DNA of 64,000 bases, taken from contig JANVCC010000174.1 in NCBI GenBank assembly GCA_025345505.1, positions 5,587,012 to 5,651,011 on the forward strand, given 5' to 3'. The position numbers and the translations under genes were made by a program. The notes below the pieces were generated by a model. The model saw nothing but the letters and a program-made list of their open reading frames with translations. It ran no database searches and was not told the origin of the DNA. Positions 24,001 through 36,500 of the stretch are shown one piece after another. The number at the start of each line of letters is the position of its first letter. Positions within the stretch are counted from its first letter, which is position 1. The DNA comes from Todiramphus chloris collaris. Lineage: Eukaryota > Chordata > Aves > Coraciiformes > Alcedinidae.

Positions 24001-27000
24001 TTGGGGTTTTTTTTTTCCTATTAATAATGAAACTCGTCCAACTACGCAGGATGAAAAAGTGTACACAGGAGAGATTGATTTGCTCCCCCCACAAAGTCTG
24101 TATCTGGGAAAATGCAGATTTCTGTACAGGATCTGTCTGTACACAGCAGCCTTAGCTAGCGGGCAGCTGTCCTCTGTGGATCACGGGTAGGGCTGGTGGC
24201 TTCTAGGTGAGAATCCTGTTGCTCTGGTGCTTGGAGGGGAGGGAAATGTCTCTTTCTGGAGGCCAGCTGGGAGCACTGCTGCCCCACAGCCAGCTCTCTG
24301 GAGAGCTCCTCCTCCTCCGGGGCTGGGGTGGATTTCCCAGCTTCTCGCCCCGCTTGCTGCTCTGCGTGGATATTGTTTTGCAAAGTCCTTTAATAATTTA
24401 ATTACTGCTGTTGCTCTAGTCTTTAAATTCTCAAATGCATTAAGGTCTTTGATGGCTGGAGGGGTAAGCTGGCGCCGTCGGGCAGCCTTCCCCGGCTCGG
24501 GCTGGTGCTTCTGCTTTGACTGCTTACAGAGTAGAACTAGCAATGGAAACCCTGCGTTTGGCTTTCTGTGTGTGCTGGAGCTGGGGCCTCTGTCTTCCCT
24601 TCACTCTTGGGTGAGAAAATGTTTGGTGATAAAAATGTGTTTTTATTTCTCCTTCAGGTTTGGCTTGTCTGCTTTTCAGCCCTTCTAGACATTGGAAAGT
24701 CCAGTTTGTGTTTGTTTTCTCTGGATTCCGTCCCACAAGACAGAAGTGAACTCAGCCTGGATTATTGGGGAGAGCCTTGGCTGGGAATAAGGATAATTGC
24801 AGTCTCTGGCTGTGCCACAGATTTGCTGATGAGGTTTTTTTTAAGTTATTCACCTGCACTGTATCTGTTTCCTCAGCTGTAAAATATGGGTAATTACCTC
24901 CATTGTAAAATGTTATGGGGTCTGCTGGTAATTATATGAATGGAGTGCTAATTACAGTGATTATTACTTGGACCTAGTCTAGATCTGGGTGGTGTTCCTG
25001 TTGTGATGAACGTATGCGACAAACACCACAACTTGCCCTACTCCATTCTCTGTGAGGGACCTGGACGGGGAAGGTGTCGCAGCTCTTGAGTGTAAATTCC
25101 CAATGAGAAGCGCTGCTGTGTTCTCACCCAAGTCAATGTATTAACCTCCTCTCCTGGTCCTCCTGAGTTAGCAGGGTGGTGATTCAGGAGTTGGAGCCAT
25201 GTGTAATTTGATAACAAGGGTTTGTGCTTTGGCATTGGCCTCTTTCGCAGATGCATAGAAGAAAGTAAATGGAGAGCGGTGCCCTTTGGGACACCACGTG
25301 GGGCCAATCCATGCGCTACCTTGTGGCCTCGGTTCCTTTGGAGGATTTGACCTTGATGCCAGGAAATGTGTCCTTCCAGCTGTGGAGATTGTTTCCCTCT
25401 TGTAAAAGACCACAGCTTGCAGGACTTCATTATCGGATGTTTTATTTGCCTTTCTCTTCTCCATTTATTTAGGACACGTTTTCTTTGTAGCTGGGAATAG
25501 CTCCACTAAGCTCTGCTAAGCGAGGCTGGGGAGTGGAAGAAGAACTGATAGTCTTTAAGGTAGAAATGGAATGTTCTCATCCAGAAAATACTGCTGCTGC
25601 TGTCCAGATGATGCTGTAGTTTCTGATGGCAGTTATAGTGAGTAATGTCTTGCATCCGTTAATGATGAGAGGCTCCTGCCCAGCACCAGCCTTCCCTGGA
25701 CGCACATTTCATGCCACAGTCACAAAAAAAAAAATGTGTTCTTGGTTTGTCTTGCTGCAGTTCCTGCCCACTCTGTTCTGCCACGTCTCGCTCTGTCGTT
25801 CTGGGTTCTGCTGGATTTCAGCCCCCGCCTCCACACACCCTCTCGCCATCAGCCTCAGCCTTTCTCTGCCTTGGAAGAGCAGCCATAGATCTCAGAATTC
25901 AGTAGCAATCTCGAGGTGACGTGCTGAGCAGCTCTTCTTTTCTCACAAGTCCATGATTCAGTGAATATTTTAACTTTTGAGAGGAGGGTTTAGTTACTGC
26001 CCAGCATAACATTATGAGAAGTCTTTCCAGCAATGGAAAGCCAATTTTTAATTGCAGTTTTGCACTTGAATTTTCTAAACTAGATGCTCTTCTTGTGACA
26101 GCTTACTTCTGATTGATTCTACGTGTTTCAATTGGTCCTGCACTATTTCAGTTGTTGGCAATGCAAAATCCATCTCTTGCAGCGTATTGCATTGTTCTCT
26201 TTGGGGGTAGCTAAGGGAGACGATGGTTCCAAGTGCAGGTTTTTTTCCAGGGCTTTTAGGTTTAAAACTTTTTAAACCATGACTGAAAATCCACCCAATA
26301 CTTGTGTTTCTTCACCGCTTTCTAGATGTGGCACATCTGCCTTGACACGAGCTGCAGCTCTCTGGAGCTTTGTACCAGGACCCCAGCCAGAGGGTCTGCA
26401 GCGTGCTGGGCACCTGCCCACTACGTACCCTGCTCCCAAACTTTGTGCTGCTTTTTTCCCTTTGCACACCCTGTGACCAGAACTGCTGGTGCTGGGCAAG
26501 CAGCTCAGGGCTCCTGGAGCCCTCCAGCATCTGACTCTGGCCAGCCATGGCCACCAGGCATGGTGTGCTCTTCTGCTTCTGCTCGTGACTTCATAAATGA
26601 CCTTTCTTGTGTGGCAGAATCCTGGCTCCAGTGCTCAGTGGTAGGTAGCAGTGCGTGACTGCAGATGAGTGAAAACCATCTTTCCCAGGTAATAGGCATA
26701 TGGCAAGAGCTTGCCTTGGTAGGTGGAGGAAAAAACACGAGGGAATATTGTCCCTCCTGAAATCGCTCTTACCTCACTTCAGACCATGTAAAATATCAGG
26801 TGGTTGTTGTAGGTGTATCTGTGCACTTCACCTGATACTCACGTTGGGTTGTTTAAAAAATCCTGTTGATTTGGGAAGCAGAAACCTTGGTTTGCTCCTG
26901 TAGAACCATCATCTGTTAATACTAATTTGGTGTGAGGTGCTTCAAAGCCAGTGGTGCCATGTCAAAGTTCTCGCACGCTGCACGAGCGAGGTGGTCTGCG

Positions 27001-27339
27001 TGCACGCTGAGTCTGGTACAGTGAGGCACATCGACTGCGTAACCTAAGGGATGATTGATAATTTGGATTCGAGATTTACTCCAGTCTGATTTTACAGTGT
27101 TCTTGCAAAAAGTGGAATACCCATGGTGTCTGTGGGATGTTTATCACGGTACCACTCTGAGTGCAGTAGATGGGCAGTGTAGGCAATGTACGAACATTTG
27201 TTTTGATGTAAATGTTTAGTAGTGTGGTAATTATGAACTCTGAAGGCTTCCTCCAGTTAGAAACGAGAGGACTGCATGTGTCTCATTAGGGTGGCCGGCT
27301 GTTACGTAAAGCCACTGTGCCTTACGGTGAAAGTGCTTT
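21065..27339 (+). other. CAMTA1: Intron 3 segment, no gene seen
   Basis: About 6.3 kb of intronic sequence, AT-rich to about 21900 and mixed after that. ATTA-rich patches at 24380-24450 and 24880-24990 (several taattac/taattat words) resemble homeodomain-site clusters found in conserved non-coding elements, but conservation cannot be judged here. No transposon, RNA gene or exon is recognised. Confidence 0.5.
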
Positions 27340-28130
27340 CCAGTGTGTGAATTAACGTGTATCCGAGGGAAGCGCTGCAGCGCGGTTCCTGCTCGAGGGG
27401 GTTCCCCTCGGTCTGGGGGCAGGTTCCGAGCCTGGCCGTGTCCCGTTGGGGCAGCGGGTGCAGACCCCAGCGCGACAGGAGCGGTGATGGCCTTGTTTTC
27501 GGTGGCGACTACAGGGGAACCTGCTCGAGCCGTTTCATTTTTGTCCGTTTCTAACGCGGGTGCGGGGGTGAGGGGCGCGCTGCGGGCACACGGGGCACGG
27601 CTCCCCCCGCTGCCACCCAGCCCCGCCCAGCGGGGCCTGCCGGGTGCCCGGGGGTGCCCCGGGGCGCCCGGAGCGCCCGGAGCAGAGGCATCGGCGGCTG
27701 TGGCCGTGGCGGGAGGCGGAGGGGGGGAGGTTTCCCCGGCGGGCCCCGCTGCCCCCGCCGCTGCGCGGGACGCCCACAGGGGGGTGCTGCGCGGGACGCC
27801 CACAGGGGGGTGCTGCGCGCGCTGCCGGGGCCGCCGGGGCCGCGCCGCTCGGGCACGGGACGCGGGGCGATGCCCGCCCCCCGGCAGGGACGCGGGGAGC
27901 GGCTGCCGGCAGCGCCCTGGCTGCCCCTGCCCGTGCCCGGGGCCTCCCGCGGGACGCTGCAGAAGCCGATGCGCTTGGGCGCTGCGGAGCCGAGCGGGCG
28001 GTAGCCGCAGCAGCCCGGGGCTGTTCCCACCCCTGCTTACGGTGGGTGCTGGACCCTTCGCCACGGTGCCATCTGCGCCCAACGGGTCACGGGGATTCTT
28101 GCCGGTGAGCCCTGGGGCCGCCCGTCCGCT
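27340..28130. promoter_or_regulatory. Intragenic CpG island
   Basis: About 790 bases of extremely GC-rich sequence with dense CG dinucleotides (for example gcgcgctgcgggcac, gccgccggggccgcgccgctcgg), sharply bounded by AT-balanced intron on both sides. It is 17 kb after exon 3 and 28.5 kb before exon 4. A plus-strand donor-like site, GCCG/GTGAGC, lies at 28105. Internal CpG islands in long vertebrate genes often act as alternative promoters or as orphan islands active in development. Both strands carry long open frames (270 codons plus, 313 codons minus), explained by high GC rather than coding. Confidence 0.75.
27761..27812 (+). repeat. 26-bp perfect tandem duplication in the CpG island
   Basis: The 26-base unit that starts ctgcgcgggacgcccaca occurs twice, identical base for base (27761-27786 and 27787-27812), with the first seven or so bases of a third copy after it. 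Perfect identity points to recent duplication or ongoing copy-number change. Because 26 is not a multiple of three, changes in copy number would shift any reading frame, which argues against the open frames here being coding. Confidence 0.92.
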
Positions 28131-31100
28131 GTCCCGTGTGTACGTAGAACATTGAACCCGCATGAGCTGCAAAATCCGTTTGGTTGCAGGTGGGACCTCC
28201 CAGTCCTGTCCTGGAGTGTTCTGTAAACTGGACCGTTTCGTTCAGCGTGATCAGAAAGGCGAATGAAAAACGACAAAGAAAGCTCTTATAGTGCTTAGCT
28301 GCAAAACTTTTCTTTCAAACACTTTAGAGATTATTCCTTTTGTATGGTACATACTTGTGCCAAAATACTTCTCGTTGAGAAGGCCTGGTAAATAGCATTC
28401 CCCACACCGCTTGCTTTGTCTGCTGGCTGCTGGCACAGAAACAGGATGACCACTTAAACAAACCCACCCCGTGGGTCTTGCCTTGCGCTCCCCCTCTGCC
28501 CCACACCCTGCTTCCTTCTGCTGCTGTTCGCCTGTTCTTAGATAAACTTTCTAAACCGAGGACTGTATCTGACGCAGAGACTTAACCTTTGGGGTGACCT
28601 CTAAAACATGCGGGGATTAAATCAAATTGTTGCACATATTGTGGGCGCTCTGACTCTTTTAATGGCAATGAGATAAACCGGCAGAGCTGTGTTACTGTGT
28701 TTTTTAAAATCCATTAGTCAGTAAACAAGATTCCATCACTCTTAAACTTGGCAACTGGGACCTGTGTGTGAGTCCCGAGGGGGTTCACTGCTGGCTGGGT
28801 TGGCACTGCTGCATGTGTTTGTTCTGTGCCAGGTTTTAGCTGTCAGGTGTTGGATGGAGGCTGCTCAGCAGCGAGAATGCTTCATGTTGCCCTGCATGTT
28901 TGGCACTTGTCTTAAATCACATCACCTAAATCTTTTGACGGGAGGGATCATCATGAAGCTGACCTAATAAACACAGTGGGAGGACGGTGCCCGGCAGCAG
29001 CCTCGGAGCTTTTCCTCTCCAGCAGCGTGATGAACCCGAGCTGCTCGCATATCCACGCGCATCTTAAACTGGCCGCAGGTTATTGCAAATAGACTCGGAT
29101 TTTGGCTTTGTAAAGTGAGACTTTCTGATTCCCGGGGGAGCTTTGGCCTAGTGGTGATCAGCCATAATGCTGGTGGGTTTGGGTTACCCCGCAGAGTCTG
29201 ACTACTTGGATGTTAGGAAATTAGAGCATAAGTTCTTAAGCCAATCGAGTGTGTCATGTGCGTCACCCCTGTGACCTCTAACTGCTGCTACTTCAAACAC
29301 AGTCAGTAACACTCTTACGTATTCTATAGGATCTTCTCCTCCTGCCATCTCAAATGAAAAATAAACAAAAGAGCTTAAGCACACAATGTGCTAAATAGAC
29401 TAATAAGCTGTGAAAATATTTTACAGGGAAATCTGGGGCAAGAGCTGTCTGCTGCAGCAAGCCCATTAGCCTTGGCAGAGAGCGACTCGGGGAGGCGGCG
29501 TTCTTTGCGAGAGATAATGGAAAGGGTTTGTCAAATGTATGTGGATTTTTTCCCCTCTTTCTGCACAGTTTTAAGAAATCCCTCCCGCCTTAAATTGATT
29601 ACCTCTCAGCATCAGAACCCTTGGCTTTAAGCACCTGCTAAGCTGCTCCTATGCTGATTTGACTTTGCCTTTCTGTTAAATGTAAAACAGGCTTTAATCT
29701 TCTCATTTAGATGTTTTAATAGAAAGTAAATGTTTAACTTGCTTTGCCGTGGCATCCAAATCTTTAATCCATGGGAAGGTTTATAATGAAATGAAAACGT
29801 GCCTTCCTGTAAACCCGTTGTTATCGGTCATCCGAGAGATGTTTGGAGCAGCAGTGTGGTCCTGGAGGGAATTGTGCACCCGGGTCTGTCCTTTCGGCAG
29901 TGGCATTGTCCGGGCGGGACAGGCTGCGTGGCGGGAGTGGGAAGAAGCAGGAGGTGGGGAGCACGGCTCTGAAGAAGCAAAAAGAGGATGGTTTGCCTTT
30001 GAGGGCTGGGGTGTGGATGGTGATTCCTGTGTGGAAACCCCTGGTGCTCACCTACCCTAAGCTGGAGCTAGTGCCAGGATGCTTGTGTCAGAAAAAGCCA
30101 GTAATAGTCTGCGAGCTGTTCGATAGGTGATGGGTTGGGTTTGGTTTGGTTTGTAGGAACGTGATGGAGAGGGTTGTGAGAACCTTGTCTCGGGGCAGTT
30201 TCCCACTGTGGGGAATGGGGAGGGGTCTGTAAATGTGGTGTAAGTTAAATCTTTGTGATTACTGCCTGGAAGTTTAATCACAGCTTTTTCTGGAGGTTTA
30301 TGTTTCGGGATTCTATATTTGTTCTGATGGTGTTATAATTGTTGCTGTTCTAGTAAATGAGAAGTGCCCTTGCTAAAAGAAACTGAAAAGCAGGCTAGCA
30401 TTGGATTTGGTTCTTACAACAGAAGAAGGGGGTTCCACTCTTCCATAGCCACTTGGTTTATTTATTTATGCCTAAATGTAATTTTTTTTTTTTTTAAAGG
30501 CATTTTAATTTTTTTAAAAAGGACAAATTCATCATTCATCAAGGGTGAAAGCACAGGGTAAATATGGATAGAAACAGTCTTAGGTGCAAAAGCAGCTGCT
30601 TGTGCCTGCCTGGGGGGACAGGGCTAGCAGTTCTTTATCCCTTCAGACTCGTTATCGGTCTCAAATGGAATTTGGGATTTTTCCAGGCTGAAAGCACAGT
30701 ACATCCTGGAAGACTGAGAGTGCTGCTGAAGCTTTTACCTGTGCGCTCCTGACCAGGCTGTGCTCTTGGGAGGGAGATGCTGTTCAGGGCAGCTGGGCTC
30801 AGAGAGACACCTACAGATACTCCATAAACACAGTTCCTATAATCTCAAACGTAACTCCATTACTATGGGCTTGTACAGATAAATAAAGTGCTCTAATTTT
30901 CAGGCTCACAATGTAAGTTGTCAGGCTCTAATTATGTAAGTGCTGCTGTTATAAATAGCAGGGTACATCTGGCAAGGCCCCATCGTTGGCACGACGAGCA
31001 GCAGTGCCTTCAGTGGTGCAAACCAAGAGGATGATTCTCCACCAGTGTTCTGGCTTCTCCCCTCATGGTCCGTGCTCTCCCATCCTGAGCTTGTCGTGGA

Positions 31101-32639
31101 TGGTCCCCATCCTGACAGTGCCCAGGCTGGCAGTCCTTCCGGGGGACGGGGTGAGCTTGGAGGCAGGAGCATCGCCTGGCACTCAGATTGGTACCTGGTT
31201 TGTGCATCAGCTGGACTGTGTGTGGAAGCCAAAGAGAAGAAAGCTTTTGGTAAAGTAATAAATCTGCTTCAAAACAAAAGTTTAGTCCTTGTGAGGGAAT
31301 ATTGCAATTAAATGCTTCATTTGGAATATTTTGACTTTTCTAACAAGTTGCTGCACAAGAGATTGCCAGATTTGACATTATGTCATCGGAATATGTCATA
31401 TGTCACTGCGCTGCTGTTCCTGGGGAGAAAGGGAAGTGTTTTTCTGCCTCGTGCAGGGTTTGCAGGGGGTTGTGGTGCCACCCGCATTTTGGTGTTAACA
31501 TCTCCTCTCCCATGGATGGACTCAATGCAGTCACTGCTGTCCTATGGGCTGGTTCCACAGCTGCCCCGGTGCCTAGCTTGGGGTCGCTCTGCTGCTGTCA
31601 AAGGGATGTGAATGAGTTGCCTGGGTTTTAATATCTGCTGTAAGTCCTGGCCAAGTCTGGGAGAAAGGGTGGGAAAACAATAAACCAGACATTTCGTCCC
31701 GCTAGAGTTTACCTAACAAGTTGTCTGCAGTGTTCCTGTCAATAATGGAAGAAGGAAACCCCTCGTTTCTTCAGTGATGGGCTACAGCAGAAGGACCACC
31801 AAGGCTTTGACCTGCTGCAACTAAAGTTTCAGTGCTCTGAAAAAAGAACCCCAAAATAGCAAATAGCCCGTTGGGGTGACTTTGGCCTCTGAGGAGCTGG
31901 AGCATCTGGGCTGGTTTCATTTCCCACAGCGGTCTGCATGGACACAAAGAGGTGATTTTGTTATCCTGAACTCTGCTCAGCTTGCATCCATCCACAGGGA
32001 CATGGAGCTGCTCCTTGCCTGTGCACTGGATTCACAAGTTGGATTTACAACATTTTAACTTAAATGATTCATTTTCTGAGTTGCAGTCATTGTAAGTAAA
32101 TTAATTTGCAAATTCTGCCTCTTTGCCTTTTTTGCTTCACTGGTTCCTCTGACCAAAATCCCAATCTCCCTAATAGGTTATGGTGCTGTGGAAGGGCAGA
32201 GGGCCTAGGAGGGCAGTGCTGGCTCCGCGCTGCGAGGGTTGCAGAGCGGTGGGGACCATCACTGGAGGAGTTGGCATTCGCCGTGTCCCCTCGGAGTGGA
32301 TTGGAACGCCGCACCAGACACATGTATCACCAAAATAATAGAAGTATTATGAAAGCAATCAGGTATAAGTTACGCGCTTGGCGTGTTAGAGGCAGCTCCT
32401 CCCCCGTGCAAGGCCAAGCGACTCTGAATTCGTCCCCTGGGATTTGGCGTTAAAATGTGTTCGCTGCCAGCTGACAAAAGAGTCAAGCTCGGATTTATTA
32501 CACCGGCACCTGCAGTAAAAAATGACAGATGATGAAAATGTATTTAATTATCATTCAGCGCCACATCTCTGTCTGCTCTGGTCTCGGTGCTGCAGCTGTT
32601 GGCACACTCTTTATTTTAAAGTCAATGTGCTTATCTGGA
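28131..32639 (+). other. CAMTA1: Intron 3 segment, no gene seen
   Basis: Ordinary intron sequence. A 14-T run sits at 30482-30495 and a TATAAATAG word at about 30950 without other promoter features. The stretch 29380-29720 is AT-rich with few runs and may be a constrained non-coding element. No gene, RNA or transposon is recognised. Confidence 0.5.
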
Positions 32640-33560
32640 GAAGTGCCCGCGCTCCCTGGGCGGATCAGCCGCGGGGAGCAGGGAGCTCCTCCGAGGCGCA
32701 GTTGAGCAAAAGCAGATTTGCGTTACACTCGCTGCCTCATCCACTGGACTTCCCAGCCCCTGCCCGCTCCGTCGGCAAGCTCTGAGCCTGATGAACCATT
32801 TCCCGAGGCGTTGTGCAGGGCCCTGGCTGAGTGTCCTTGCCTGCACCTCGCTGGCACCCTGCGCAGCAGGGCACTGGCAGCAGCACCCATGGCAGTGCTC
32901 TGGCACAGGTAATTAGCCGTCCTGGTGGCAGTAATTGGCCAGGGCTGGGGTGGGGAGACACGTCTCAAAGGCGGCTGTGCTTTGCAGCAAGGTCAGGGGA
33001 GACAAAACCCGCGTTGCTGCAGCAGTGGCACTGAGGAGTCTCTGCTCCTAACGACACTTCTTCCGACACCAACTTTCTGTGCTGTAACGAAGCTGCGTGG
33101 AGCACAGGGCAGGTTCCGCGCGTGCCGTGTGTACGCAGGTGCACACACTGCTGCGCCTCTGGGCACAGCTGCCCGGCCCGTGCCAGGTGCTGCTGCCCAG
33201 CTGCTTGCTGGGCCTCCCCGAGCTGCCGTCCGTGGGAGCCGATGAGGCCGCGGGGGGAACGGGGACAAGCCCAGCCCCTGCCCAGTCTGGAGCTCACTTC
33301 ACCAGAGCGTGGCTGTGGTGCAGAGCTCGGTGGTCCTGATCACCCCGTGTCCCCTCCCCGTTACCCTGTGGCTCCCTGGACCCGGTGAGTGCTGCTGCTC
33401 GGGCAGGCCTGCAGGCTGCTCTGGTCCTGGCTCGTTTGGGGCCAAAACGGGACAGTTCAGAGGTGAGCTGGGCTGGGTTGCCCGTTGGCTGGTGGCCGGG
33501 CTGTGGGCTCTGCTGGAGGTTGCTGTCGGTGCCCGTGTGGGGACGGGTGCTGTGCTCTGT
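32640..33560. other. GC-rich block
   Basis: Raised GC with scattered CG dinucleotides and many overlapping open frames on all strands, none of which matches a family I recognise. The CpG density is lower than in the 27.3-kb island. No clear splice or promoter signal. Confidence 0.45.
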
Positions 33561-36500
33561 GGTAACAGCACTGTCGTGCTTGCGGAAGCTGTCGAGGCAG
33601 AAAATGCCGGTTTCTGTTACTGGGACCGTAGGAATGTGTCACGAGCACGGGTGGTTCCCCGCTGTCTGTGTCCCGCAGCGCTGTCCCCAAAGGCCTTCAT
33701 AAAACCACCACCAAACCCAGGCTTTAATGAGAGGGGTGTGTTTGAAAGAGAGCCCTTGGGACGGGATCCTCCATCCTCTGCCTTCCTTTTCCTCGCCTTT
33801 GCCTCCATGGGGCTTGGCCGGGCCGGGGCTGCTCCCGAGGGCTGGGGATTTGGGCTCCCTGAGGACTGGTGTCCTCTGTGCCATTGTGTGTGTTACGAGA
33901 GCCTAAGCTGCTGCAGGGCTTTGCTTTCACTTGTCTGTGTTCCCCAGACCACTCCGGGAAAGAGGTTTTTTGGGAGAATGAAAACATCCGCTTCGCGGTG
34001 GCTTCTGAACAGCGGTCTCGGCAGGAGGGGTTTGGAGTGAACCCGGGAAGCGTTGCCGCACGTGGAGGGTACGGTGTCGGGTGGGTGGAGGCAGTCAAAG
34101 GAATTCGCTGCAAACCATCAGAACGGTGTGATTTTCACAGACTTAAGAAGGAAAAGGGAAGTATTTTGATGTTGTCAACATGTTTTTGCCTCGGGAGCAC
34201 CTTCTCAGCTTTTAATAATGCCTTTTAGAAATACTAATTTGAAGGAAAAACCAGAAGTGATCTGGAAGAGAGGAGTTTTCTTAAATGCTGTTTCGTGGGG
34301 TGTCCTCGCTTTTGTGTGCGGAACAGGGTGTTGTTTGCTTCTGGGGGAGATTCCACCTGTCGGAAGCGTGCTCCGTACCAAGACATGTACTTTTCTGGTG
34401 GATGTGGAGGTTCCCCCAGGGTTCTGTCTGGGCAGCCAGGCAGGCGCACGGGGCTGTGCTGGGTGGGCACTGCTCTCCACTAACCCCACTAAACCCCAAA
34501 TTCCAAACTGGAGCCCATGGCTCCAAACAGAGTGCGCTTAAGGATTATTCTAAGCTTGTGGGGCTAATGCTCACACTAATTCAGAGTTTGAGGGCTGGGG
34601 TGGGGGGCATCGCTCTCCCGTGAGCCCCAAGCAGGGCCAGGGGTGTCAGAGTGAGTAGTGCAATGAAGCAGGTTTTAGTATTCATGAAAAATGCCTGTGA
34701 CAGCCTTACCCCGGGTAATGAGAAGCCACCTGCAGTTCGGAGCAGTACTTGATAATGCCGTAATTAGATTGGAGATGCAAAAAAGCTCATTAAAATTAAA
34801 TAACATATTTGTCACTGTTTTAAGAGGTGCAGATTGCCTCGAACCATGCTGGTCTCTTGACCTTGAGTATTTTGGCATAGTCCTCACTGTCGAGAGTGTG
34901 AAAATAACGTTGGAGCATCCCGCAGGAGGTTTTGTGGTAGAGGATTTTGGTCCAAGGTGGCAGGCGCTCCCTGCCCCTGGTCACATCGTCCAGCACGGCT
35001 CGTTTGCTGTGCCCTCGCTGAATGGGCTGTGCTGCTGGCACCTGGACACGGTGTGTGGGGATGGATCCAGCCCCCTTGTCTGCAGACGGGGGCACGGGAG
35101 CACAACGGGCAGATGCTGTTGGGAGAAGCGGTCCCTGACTGGCTCCACATGAGGCACAGGTTCACTTCCCCCGTATCTCTATCAGTGTCTCGCCTTGCAG
35201 TGGGGATCCTGTCCCTCGTTAGGAGAGAAGGCTCCTTCCCCTCTCTTGCTGTCCCGTGAGCAGATTGCTTCCAGGGTGTCACGGCGACTGGGGGAACTTT
35301 TCCGGCTGTGTCCTGCCTATGGTGTTTGGGCAGCAGCAGCGAATTTCCCTCGCCTGTCCCGTGCCGTGCTGGGAGATGGGCTGAGAGCTCCCAGGGGAGC
35401 AGAGCTGGGAGGAGCGGGCGTGGAGACCTTGCAGTGCCAGACCCCAGCACCCAGAAATCCCGGCGTGTGACGGGGAGCGGTGTCAGCCCGTGCTGCAGTG
35501 CCGCGAGCGGGAGGGATGGGGCGGCAGCTTGTGAGAAGATGGGAGAATCACTCAAGACAATGGCTTTTCTGCCTTGCGAGTGCAAATTGCAAATGCAAAT
35601 GGACTCGGGTTGTGGATCCGAGCAGTGCGGGAGCGCTGGCTTCCAAAGGCATCCGTCTCCATCTCTTCAGTTTTTGATGAAATACAATAAGATGTGTTTT
35701 AAATCCCTGTCCTCCCTCCTGCCTGAAAAGGAACATGCAAAACCATAACGGCGTCTATTAACAAGACTGTAATTTTCCAAAATTAATTTTTAATGACTAA
35801 TTTGTCTTGTTTTCAGATGTTTAATACAACACCTAGTGTTTAAACCCCGTTTGTTTCTCCACAATGTCACCATGAAGGATACTGGCGTTGGTTCAGGATC
35901 TGCGGCTGGAGCGTCAGGCGCTGGCTTTGCTCTTGCGGAGGGAAGGCTGCTCCTGAGGAAGGGCTGCACCCTGCGAGGCAGGGGGCTCTCTGCAGAGGTG
36001 GAGGTCACCCTTCACAGAAGGGATTTTCCTTTTTTCGACCTCAAAATGGGGCTGCTGCCAAGCAGACAGCTCCCCCTGCTCAGGGTCCTTCCTGCCCTGC
36101 TGCTGCGGCCTCATGCTGCCCTTCCCCCTGGAGGCTCCGGCAGCCGGGGCTTCGCTTCCAAGAGCTTTTATGCACAAAGGATTAAAAACAAAAAAAGTAG
36201 GTTTTTCTTCCTTCTTGCACATTGTGAGTAGTTACACGTAGGTGTGTTGGAATGGGAGTGTTTACAGATACTCCATGGTTTCAGAGCCGGGGGATTTTCC
36301 CTTTCTGGCACTCGTGTTGGGAACAGCACCAAAGGCTCTGCATCAGCTCAGCCTTGGAGCCTGACATGTCTTTAAACTGGGGGGTCAGTTTGTTTTAATT
36401 CTTGTTTGGGAATTGGTGAGGGGAGGGAAAGGTGAGCGTCTGTGAGCTGCTGAGGATGGAGTGTCCTCTCAGGATTGTTGCCCATCAGTGTTTCTGCATG

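Noticed and set aside
27231..28172. 313-codon minus-strand and 270-codon plus-strand open frames
   Set aside because: Both lie in the CpG island where stop codons are rare, contain low-complexity Ala/Pro/Gly/Arg, overlap each other, and include a 26-bp tandem repeat that breaks the frame logic.
30945..30965. TATAAATAG word as a TATA promoter
   Set aside because: It is isolated in AT-balanced intron without initiator, CpG or downstream exon evidence.
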